Source: Dastarcus helophoroides (taxonomy: Eukaryota > Arthropoda > Insecta > Coleoptera > Bothrideridae). Taken from it: 64,000 nucleotides of DNA. The notes below the pieces were generated by a model. The model worked only from the letters and a program-made list of their open reading frames with translations. It was not told the origin of the DNA and made no database searches. The DNA is taken from assembly GCA_028583605.1 (NCBI GenBank), contig CM053327.1:45992059-46056058 (forward strand), read 5' to 3'. Made by a program: the position numbers and the translations under genes. Positions 26,901 to 36,500 of the stretch are shown one piece after another. Positions within the stretch are counted from its first letter, which is position 1, and each line of letters opens with the position of its first letter.

Positions 26901-27252
26901 TTGATTCAATCGTTGTTGTTAATTATTTAAATAATTGGCCAGAGAAATACTTCTGATACGGTTAACTACTCTACTATTTTGATTATTTGGACTTTTGGAC
27001 CATTTCTTAATATACTTTATAAAAAAAAACTTTATGAGTTAATTATTCTGATTAAACTGATTCTTAAAGTAGTCCTTAACTAATCGTTTCTTCGTTTTAT
27101 TTCACAGCAACGCTGTGGTACCATGTGAATCTTTACCCAGCGTGGATTTATCCTTATGGAAGGACATCAAGGGTGGAGGTGGTGGAGGCGTTGGAGGTGG
27201 GGACGATATTATAGGATTCCCAGACGGTGACTTTATTTATAAGAAGAAATAA
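17952..27252 (+). CDS. PX1: secreted animal haem peroxidase (chorion/salivary peroxidase-like), 11 exons, 704 aa
   Basis: Exons read by eye: 17952-18157, 19095-19309, 19362-19538, 19779-19975, 20349-20544, 20600-20945, 21034-21190, 23105-23275, 23328-23526, 24653-24758 and 27108-27252. They join in frame without stops. The protein starts with a hydrophobic leader ([14 protein letters not shown]), implying secretion; Met9 could also start it. Family marks: distal GQIITHDMS (His188), calcium-loop [11 protein letters not shown], catalytic Arg334 in GDTRVNQ, REHNRIA, proximal His438 in [16 protein letters not shown] and GDRFWFE. Animal peroxidases use H2O2 to oxidise phenols or cross-link tyrosines; the actual substrate cannot be read here. 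The Asp and Glu that bind haem covalently in myeloperoxidase are Thr187 and Gln337. The C-terminus has an unusual Gly-rich tail ([10 protein letters not shown]). Introns 3, 7, 9 and 10 carry transposon insertions. It is the first gene of a four-gene tandem cluster. Confidence 0.9.
18158..19094. other. PX1 intron 1, no element recognised
   Basis: Starts gtaagt and ends gttttcag. AT-rich, with no repeat or second gene that I can see. Confidence 0.6.
19553..19723. mobile_element. Foldback family B element in PX1 intron 3, 13-bp target duplication
   Basis: The inner sequence attgaaatacaaatcttgtc is answered near the right end by its inverse, gacaagatttgtatttcaat-like. Between them lie ctgaaaccaagaaagatt and its partner. 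The element is flanked by taagtctagaaac at 19540-19552 and 19724-19736. The left duplication overlaps the donor site (gtaagt starts at 19539), so the insertion landed right at the start of this small intron. Confidence 0.75.
21440..23010 (-). mobile_element. Three fragments of a Jockey-type LINE in PX1 intron 7
   Basis: On the minus strand, 22012-22330 is a LINE 3' end (ttaatccactcgcaagg... read in reverse). 21440-21960 is mid-ORF2 with a small internal triplication around NGKILPN. 22660-22940 encodes the C-terminal block [16 protein letters not shown]. All are truncated and broken and none can encode a full reverse transcriptase. The junction between the first two pieces (about 21960-22015) is the same as one found on the plus strand in PX4 intron 7. 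Confidence 0.75.
22343..22655. repeat. Family C repeat, hAT-MITE-like left end
   Basis: Begins cagaggttcccaatctc, a terminus typical of hAT-derived short elements. It then shares blocks with 28270-28812 and 29187-29965: a tctgtcagatgttac-like block, gcaccgaag(t/c), ttcgatgc and gttagggaaac-tcttgaagta. No matching right terminus was found, so it is probably truncated. It sits between LINE pieces in PX1 intron 7. Confidence 0.45.
23618..24087. mobile_element. Family A foldback element in PX1 intron 9, long hairpin, about 12-bp target duplication
   Basis: The left part (about 23623-23912) folds on itself: tgcacagaccaataggtttg at the left pairs with the reverse of its right half, through cagtttggtatatccaact and agttggatataccaaactg. 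The arms are about 120-130 bases with a short loop. It then continues through the family's non-palindromic part to ttgcatac. Flanks are caaagcagaaaa (23606-23617) and caaaacagaaaa (24088-24099), one mismatch. Non-coding. Confidence 0.75.
24800..26835. mobile_element. Foldback family B element in PX1 intron 10, split by a hAT insertion
   Basis: The left half at about 24807-24959 contains attgaaatacagaacttgtc, then cacaacaaaggttgct and its inverse. The right end resumes at 26781 with ttcaggggacaagttctg and runs to ggaccagtccgttcc. The 1.8-kb insert between the two halves is a separate element listed next. Its right terminus is the fuller version of the end seen in other family B copies. Confidence 0.75.
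24960..26780. mobile_element. Non-autonomous hAT-like element with 8-bp target duplication
   Basis: Terminal inverted repeats are cagtggcggct at the left and agccgccactg at the right. The 8 bases ttcagggg flank it at 24952-24959 and 26781-26788, the duplication length of the hAT superfamily. The ends also share gggggtgctgc inside the termini. The interior is very AT-rich, with many short A/T runs and no open frame longer than about 100 codons, so it encodes no transposase. It is inserted into the foldback family B element. Confidence 0.85.
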
Positions 27253-27434
27253 TAATAACACTCACGTATAAGCTATTCTGGTCATAATTAGTTAACTTGG
27301 TTAAGATTATTGGAGGTGCAAATAATCAAGTAGAATATATTGGCCCTCATGGGTATTTTTCTTTATATTTGCCCTCTCTCATTTCACTGAATAAGTAATT
27401 TTAAAACAAACTTCTTAACAAAGCAACATATTTT

Positions 27435-27440
27435 AATAAA
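27435..27440 (+). promoter_or_regulatory. Candidate poly(A) signal of PX1
   Basis: AATAAA about 180 bases after the PX1 stop codon, in AT-rich sequence with further AATAAA copies nearby. Position is plausible but unproven. Confidence 0.4.
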
Positions 27441-29307
27441 AAATAAATTTTAATGAAAAATTTTTGTGTATCTAGGTTTTTAAAACCATCAGTCATTATA
27501 GTCTTATATCTTTATAATATTAGTTAATAGATGTCTCTATGTTAAGAATTATTTCCATAAAAGAGGTAAATATCATAAATTAAAAAAATAATCAAAAAGT
27601 TTAAAGCCAACTACTGGTACTTCTCAATTTTCACAAATGTCATACAAAATATTTGTCGAATTGTTATTGCCCTTTACGTTGTAATTAATTTATAAGATAG
27701 TGTCAGAGTTAGGATTAATAATATTATATTTATTTCATATATTTGGTAATATTATATTATAAATTTAATAACAGGTGTAAAGTGCAAAAAATGACCAAAT
27801 TTCATTTTATTTTAATGTTCATTGTTATAATTTTTTCCATGTATGACCATTAACATAATGTGGTAAATTAATGGTACCTTCAGAATACCTTCTACTACCA
27901 GTTTTTATTTATGTTTTTAAAATAATACGCGTTTTTAATTACTCATCTATTTGTTTTTGAAAACAATACAGTTATATCCAAATAAGTAACACACAAAATT
28001 TATTCTTAGATGTATTTCAAAATGTTTCTGTTTCTTATATTGTCATTAAATTACAGTTTATATAAGATACATTATTTGTTTAAATAGTAATAAGTTAACC
28101 ATTTTTTTTTTATTTTTTATAAAATTTTAAGAGTAATTCTAAGTCTACATTATTTATGTTCTATTGTGAAGAAATTTTATAAAGTTGTACATAATAAAGA
28201 CATTAATTTTTTTAATAAATTAATGCATTTTTTACAATTATTTAAGGTACTTCACCAGTGAATTGCTTTTCTATTGATCTTCTTTAAATTTTCTATCAGG
28301 TGTTATCAGCACTATTACGCTTGCAAAATTAAAATCCTTCTGCTGGCGCCGAAGCTAAGATATTTACTGTCAAATTTAAGATTTTTAATACAGAATACTG
28401 TGTTTTTAACGTGTAAGGTATAGGCGAAGAGATCTTAATTTACTGCGCCCAAATCTTTCTATAGATTTTAACAAAAAAGTAAGGTTGATGCTGCGAATGA
28501 AATAGGAAAATATGAGAATTCCTAGTGATGGCGTTTTGGTGTAATTGTATAAGTTTGGTGGTAGTATCTCTCTAAACATGATAGCTTGGCTATCGAAACG
28601 CGTTAGTTGTGTTTTTTAATCTTTCTTAGTTTCAGTTGACAAGATTTGTTTTTAAATTTTCAGTAATTGTATACGTTTAAGGGGATTTCGATGCTTTGTT
28701 TCGCAGGTTAGGGAAACATCTTGAAGTAATGGCAACAAAGCAGCTCCATTAGTCCTTCTTTGGCGCGAAAGCTTCGTCGACTAAAGTTTTCGCATAAACA
28801 GTGCAGGTTACCTTCTACTACCAGTTTTTATTTATGTTTTTAAAATAATACGCGTTTTTAATTAGGCATTTATTTGTTTTTGAAAACAATACGGTTATAT
28901 CCAAATAAATAACACACAAAATTTATTCTTAGATGTATTTCAAAATGTTTCTGTTTCTTATATTGTCATTAAATTAGAGTTTATATTAGATACATTATTT
29001 GTTTAAATATGGACAAGATTTTTATTTCAATTTTCAGTAATTGTATGCGTTTAACGAAATTTCGATGCTTAGTTTCTCAGGTTAGGGAAACATCTTGAAG
29101 TAATGTCAACAAAGCAGCTCCATTAGTCCTTCTTTGGCGCGAAAGCTTCGTCGACTAAAGTTTTCGCATAAGCAGTGCAGGGTACTACTTTAAATTTTCT
29201 ATCAGATGTTACCAGCGTTGTTACGCTTGCAAAATTAAAAAACTCCTGCTGGCGCCGAAGCCAATATATTTACCGTCAAACTTAAGATTCTTAACACAGA
29301 TTACTGT

Positions 29308-29540
29308 TTGATGGAACGGACTGGTCCTTGGTTATCTTCAAAAATTGAAACACAGAACTTGTCCCCTGAAACCAAGAAAGATTAAAAAACACAACAAAGG
29401 TTGCTCTAACGCGTTGTCATCTTCAGAGAGAAAACTGTTTTCTCTCTGAAGATGACAGCTTGGCTGTCGAAACGCGTTAGAGCAACCTTTGTTGTGTTTT
29501 TTAATCTGTCTTGATTTCAGGGGACAAGTTCTGTGTTTCA
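29308..29540. mobile_element. Foldback family B element, 12-bp target duplication
   Basis: A 233-bp element starting ttgatggaacggactgg, with arms containing cacaacaaaggttgctctaa and its inverse around a second hairpin (ttctctctgaagatgaca). Flanks are acagattactgt at 29296-29307 and 29541-29552. The related family C copy at 28270-28812 shows the uninterrupted site (acagaatactgtg), which confirms an insertion. Confidence 0.85.
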
Positions 29541-30590
29541 ACAGATTACTGTGTTTTTAACATGTAAGGTATAGGGGAAGCGATCTTAATGTATTACGTC
29601 CAAATCTTTCTATAGATTTTAACAAAAAAGTACGGTGGATATTGTGACTGAAACAGTAAAATATGGGAATTCCTAGTGATGGCGGTTTGGTGTAATTGTA
29701 TAATTTTGGCGGCAACATCTCTCTAAAGATGATAGCTTGGCTATCGAAACGTGTTACTTGTGTTCTTTAATCTTTCTTGGTTTCAGGGGACAAGATTTGT
29801 TTTTCAATTTTCAGTAATTGTATACGTTTAAAGGGATTTCGATGCTTCGTTCCACAGGTTAGGGAAACATCTTGAAGTAATCGCAACATAGCAGCTTCAT
29901 TAGTCCTTATTTGGCGCGAAAGCTTTGTCGACTGAAGTTTTCGCATACGCAGTGCAGTTTTGTCGACAGAAAATCTACTGGAAAGCGGCTTGGAGATTTG
30001 TATTGTATCCACGTCTATATTCTATGCTAAAAATCGTCCAGCAAATACGTTCGATTTTGGAAAAAGAACTCTCCAAAGTGCTTTATTACAACAAACAGTC
30101 TAAGTTGAAAGAGACAAGGATCTGTCCCAATCTTACTTTAATGAGCTAGTCCAGAACAATCTCAATTTCGTTTATTTTAACCAATACTTCAAATAGTAAC
30201 AAACAAATATTGCGTAAAACGGCAGGTTTTTTACTCTATATTTACCTTTCTAAAGGTCATGCTGTTTACCAGGAGAGTGAAGTGTGTTTTTTTAGAAATT
30301 CACGTCAATGCACGTCACTTTGTTTATCATGGAAAAAAAAATCGATGATGTATTGGATCAATTTCTTCAGTTACGTTAAGTTATGTAGTAAAGTTGATGT
30401 TTAGGTAAAATTATCATACGGGTGGAAAATATTTCCTCAATTTTTATAATCAACAACAACCGTTAAGCATCAAAATCGCCGTTTCCAGTGGTAAATATTT
30501 TCTGATTATAGTAAACAACTAAGCAGAGTTTAATATAAAAATCGTATTTGTGGCGAAAACGTAATAGTTGTTCTTGTGCTTCTAAAAAAA

Positions 30591-33500
30591 ATGACGGCAT
30601 ATTGGGTGCAGCTGTCACTAATTCTTTTAGTTTTTGCGAACGGTTTAGAATTCAATGATTACAATAAAAAAATCATTTTAAATTATTTCCCATCAAACGG
30701 TTTGAGGTAAGTAAAATGCATTTATGTTACTTGCTTATTTGGTTACTTATGAGTGTCCAATATCCCCCTTCTAATGATTTGGAATTATAAAACAAAAAGT
30801 AGCGCCACTATAAAAAAGTGAATTTAATAATGTCGATATATTAGAAAATTATATAAAAATTCGGTTGGGATTTTTAAATTGTAAAACTTTTTCTCAAAAT
30901 GTTGAGCGCCAGGATCAAATTTTAGAAAAAATTCAACATCAGACAAATGACACATTTTTAAATTGGGCTACATTAAAAGAATTATTTAAATTTTTGAGTT
31001 TTCGCTTAAATTTTTGAGGGGTTGGAATTTCGCCTTAAAAGTTGAAAAAAAGAACGAATTTCGAATTTCTGGAAAAAACAATCACACAGAAAAAATTAGA
31101 AATTTAAATTCAACATTTTTAGAAAAAAGTGCGTGCTTATTGAATCAGTTTAGGTTGATCTTTAGCCGTAGATACCGTCGAACACATTTTTACCACTTAT
31201 TTCGTAGAGAAAACTTTAATCAGGCAAAAAAAGACAGTTATTCCTTAGTTTTCCATTCTACTAAGAAAATCCTCAGTTTACAAACGTAACGTAATTTTGA
31301 TAACGAAGGCTTCCACTCCCAGAGTCAGTGCAAAAAACACTTCTTTCGGGATTGGACCGTGTCAAAGGACTACTAAAGAACTACTAGAATTGAATTACTA
31401 GAAAACTTTTACACGGTCCAATCCCAGAAAAAATAGTTTGATTAAAACTTCGAAAAAACAGTCGTCATTTTAAGTCGCGATTTCGTTAAGAAAATCAACC
31501 TGAGGCAAAGCAGTTCAAGTCGTTGCAATTTTCAGTAACTGCAAGTCGCCTATTCCGTCCTGGTTGCCATCATACGAACAAGACAATGGTGTAGTTGGTT
31601 GCGGCAAGCCTCCAACAAAATGCGATAAATCAAAATATCGTACGATGGATGGATCATGCAACAATTTGCTTTATCCTGGTCTTGGTCTTCCAAATACGCC
31701 ATTTAAGAGATTCCTGCCATCAAACTATGGAGATGGTAAGACATATTGTTGTGCGCAACAGAACATTAACGTTAACATTTATAGGTATTAACTCCCCTAC
31801 TCTGTCCAAAAGTAGGAAACCTTTGGTATCTGCCAGAACTCTAAGGCTTGCAATTTACACAGAAGTGCCTAAAGTCGATAAAAAATTTACTTTGAGCGCA
31901 ATGCAATTCGGCCAGTATTTGAGCCACGATATGAGTTTGGTCGCACCCCCTACAACACGTAAGTGATTTCTTAAGATACTACGTAGTATTTTATCGGACC
32001 CCACGGCCATTTCTTTGTTAACGTGTTATATGAATCAATTGTTGAAGACTACCAAGGACCAATCTTTCTACCATCTCATCAGAGACATTTACGATTAATG
32101 CATATTTCCAGGATGATGCCAGAATATCATTGACATAAGAACAGTAAAAAGCAGATTTAGGGGTTATTCTGGAAGCAGAAGTCTAATTGACTTGTTACTC
32201 ATATCTGTAACTCAGCTGTGAAAAACATGGTGAGGCTAGGATTGTGGCATTGGATATCTCAAAGGCTTTCGACAGAGTCTGGCATCGATCTCTTCTCACC
32301 AAATTAATATCTTATGGTCTTTCTCCTGGACTCTGTTATTTGATATCCAATTTTCTCGCTAACAGATCTCTTCAGCTGGTCGTCGATGGCATCTCATCAT
32401 TTGTGATTAACGGGGGTGCATCAGGGGTCTGTTCTATCTTCCACTCTATTTCTATTACACATTAGCTTCAACCTCCAATCCTATATGCAGGTACGCAGAT
32501 GATAGTAACCTTGTGTCATCTTTTTTCTCCGACAAACCATTATCTATCGCTGCTTCAGATCGACTAAGGGCAGAGCAGATGCAGATGATTAATTGGGATC
32601 TCGAGATTATTCTAGAATGGGGTAAGAACAATTTGGTCGACTTCAATACTTCAAAAACTCAGGCCGCGGTTTTCTCTAAGAAAACATCAAGGGATAATGC
32701 AACAAACATACTAATGGAAGGTAAAATCCTTCCGATGGGATCTAACCTATCTATCCTAGGAGTGAATGCGAGCACTAACTTCTTTTGGGACGATCATGTG
32801 CGCGCCATCGCCAAGTCTGCCTCTCAGAAGTTAGGTTTTCTTTTTAGAGGTAAAAAGTACTTCACATCTCATCAGCTATTAACACTATACAAAGCTCAAG
32901 TTGGGGCAACAGTGTTCTCATGTTTGGAGTTCAGCCCCAAAACATACTTTAGCTCTCTTGGATTCAATTCAAAGAAGAGCGATTCGCCTAATTGATGACG
33001 AGAGTCTGACCAGTTCTCTCGAAACACTAGAGTACAGTCGTATGGTTGGTGACTTGTCTCTTTTCTACAAGTACTATCAGATGCTCGCAGGAACGAATAG
33101 GATTGATCCCCCCAAGGGCAAGATTCATGAGGTGTACTAGGCAGTCGGAGACAGCAAATTCCTGTGCGGTCCAGCTTGACACAGTGAAGACTTCTGTCTA
33201 CGAAGACTTTTTTTTATAGAACTTCCAAGATATGGAATGCGTTACCCAAAGGAATGTTCCCCAAAAATTACAACCTATCCTTGTTTAAGAAGGCGGTTAA
33301 TCATTCCTTGTTTTCTCATCCTACTCGCAGTGCTTTGAAAGTATAATGGGGTTACCCTTTGTGAGTGGATTATACAAAAAGAAACCAAAATTTTCATTCA
33401 TAATTTATTGGGTATTTTTTCGCCACTTACATCTTTGACCGTTCTAGATTATTAGAAACCTTCTGCTAAGGTTTAGCAATCTCATAAATTGCAAAGAAGA

Positions 33501-36500
33501 TACAGAGAATATTTAATGAATATTTTTAGAAACTACCGCGAAGTGTTGCACTGAAGATGGATCACGTATATCAAACCTTAAAGACATGAATGTTCGTTGT
33601 TTTCCCATACTATTATCCTTCAACGACATAGCTTACAAAAAACAAGGAATGAAATGCATGGCTGTCCCCAGAAGTGACACCGATAAAAGCCGCAGGTGTC
33701 TTCGAACCCATAAACCAGTCGAACAAGTCAGTATTACCACACCAAACACTCAACATTTTTTAATGTGAAGACTATTTTGAAATAAGACTATTTTGAATTG
33801 AGACTACTTTGAAATAAGACTACTCTGAAATAAGACAACTTTGAAATAAGACTACTTTGAAATAGGACAACTTTGAAATAAGACTACTTTAAAATAAGAC
33901 TACTTTAAAATAAGACAACTTTGAAATAAGACTACTTTCAAATAAGACAACTTTGAAATAAGACTACTTTGAAATAAGACAACTTTGTAATAAGACTACT
34001 TTCAAATAAGATAACCTTGAAATAAGCCTACTTTGAAATAAGACTTCTTTGAAATAAGACAACTTTGAAATAAGACTACTTTAAAATAAGACTATTTTGA
34101 AATAAGACAACTTTCAAATAAGACTACTTTCAAATAAGATAACTTTGAAATAAGACTACTTTGAAATAAGACTACTTTGAAATAAGACTACTTTGAAATA
34201 AGACTACTTTGAAATAAAACTACTTTGAAATAAGATAACTTTGAAAAAAGACTACTTTCAAATAAGATAACTTTGAAATAAGACAATTTTGAAATAAGAC
34301 TACTTTGAAATAAGACTACTCTAAAATAAGACAACTTTGAAATAAAATTACTTTGAAATAAGACAACTTTGAAATAAGACTATTTTGAAATAAAACTACT
34401 TTGAAATAAGACTATTTTGAAATAAGACAACTTTGAAATAAGACTACTTTGAAATAAGACAACTTTAAAATAAGACTACTTTAAAATAAGACAACTTTGA
34501 AATAAGACAACTTTGAAATAAGACTACTTTCAAATAAGATAACTTTGAAATAAGACAACTTTGAAATAAGACTACTTTGAAATAGGACAACTTTGAAATA
34601 AGACTACTCTAAAATAAGACTATGTTAAAATAAGACAACTTGAAATAAGACTACTTTCAAATAAGATAACTTTGAAATGAGACTACTTTGAAATAAGACT
34701 ACTTTCAAATAAGATAACTTTGAAATAAGACTACTTTGTAATAAGACTACTTTGAAATAAGACAACTTTGAAATAAGACTACTTTAAAATAAGACTACTT
34801 TGAAATAAGACAACTTTGAAATAAGACTACTTTCAAATAAGATAACTTTGAAATAAGACTACTTTGAAATAAGACTACTTTGAAATAAAACTACTTTAAA
34901 ATAAGATAACTTTGAAATAAGACAACTTTGAAATAAGACTACTTTGAAATTATACTACTTTGAAATAAGACAACTTTGAAATAATACTACTTTCAAATAA
35001 GATAACTTTGAAATAAGACTACTTTCAAATAAGACTACTTTGAAATAAGACAACTTTGAAATAAGACTACTTTGAAATAAGATAACTTTGAAATAAGACA
35101 ACTTTGAAATAAGATTACTTTGAAATAGGACAACTTTGAAATAAGACTACTTTAAAATAAGACTATTTTGAAATAAGACAACTTTCAAATAAGACTACTT
35201 TCAAATAAGATAACATTGAAATAAGACTACTTTGAAATAAGACAACTTTGAAATAATACAACTTTGAAATAAGACTACTTTGAAATAAGACTACTTTGAA
35301 ATAGGACAACTTTGAAATAAGACTACTTTAAAATAAGACTATTTTGAAATAACACAACTTTCAAATAAGACTACTTTCAAATAAGATAACTTTGAAATAA
35401 GACTACTTTGAAATAAAACTACTTTGAAATAAGATAACATTGAAATAAGACTACTTTCAAATAAGATAACTTTGAAATAAGACAACTTTGAAATAAGACT
35501 ACTTTGAAATAAGGCAACTTTGAAATAAGACTACTTTGAAATAAGACTACTTTAAAATAAGACTACTTTGAAATAAGACTACTTTGAAATAAGACTACTT
35601 TGAAATAAGAGCACTTTGAAATAAGACTACTTTGAAATAAGACTATTTTAAAGTAAGACTACTTTGAAATAAGATAACTTTGAAATAAGACTACTTTGAA
35701 ATAAGACTACTTTGAAATGAGACAACCTTGAAATAAGACTACTTTGAAATAAGACTATTTTGAAATAAGACAACTTTGAAATAAGACAACTTTGAAATAA
35801 AACTACTTTGAAATAAGACTATTTTGAAATAAGACAACTTTGAAATAAGACTACTTTGAAATAAGACTAATTTAAAATAAGACTACTTTGAGATAAGACT
35901 ACTTTGAAATAAGACTACTTTGAAATAAGACCACTTTGAAATAAGACAACTTTGAAATAAGACTACTTTGAAATAAGACTACTTTAAAATAAGGCTACTT
36001 TGAAATAAGACAACTTTGAAATAAGACTATTTTCAAATAAGATAACTTTGAAATAAGACTACTTTAAAATAAAACTTCTTTGAAATAAGACTATTTTGAA
36101 ATAAGACAACTTTGAAATAAGACTACTTTCAAATAAGATAACTTTAAAATAAGACAACTTTGAAATAAGACAACTTTGAAATAAGACTATTTTCAAATAA
36201 GATAACTTTGAAATAAGACTACTTTAAAATAAAACTTCTTTGAAATAAGACTATTTTGAAATAAGACAACTTTGAAATAAGACTACTTTCAAATAAGATA
36301 ACTTTGAAATAAGACAACTTTGAAATAATACTACTTTGAAATAAGACAACTTTGAAATAAGACTACTTTGAAATAAGACTACTTTAAAATAAGACTACTT
36401 TGAAATAAGACTACTTTGAAATAAGAATACTTTGAAATAAAACTACTTTGAAATAAGACTACTTTGAAATAAGACTACTTTGAAATAAGACTACTTTGAA

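Larger units (their letters stand above)
27253..30590. repeat. PX1-PX2 intergenic region with duplicated blocks (family C plus a second block)
   Basis: A block at 27890-28085 (taccttctactaccagtttt, then aataatacgcgtttttaatta) recurs at 28805-29010. Family C occurs at 28270-28812, in part at 29012-29180, and again at 29187-29965. Shared landmarks are tgctggcgccgaagc, tggcgcgaaagctt and cagtgcag. The order suggests a local tandem duplication of a combined unit. No gene was recognised, and 29966-30590 holds nothing that I can name apart from the PX2 upstream region. Confidence 0.65.
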
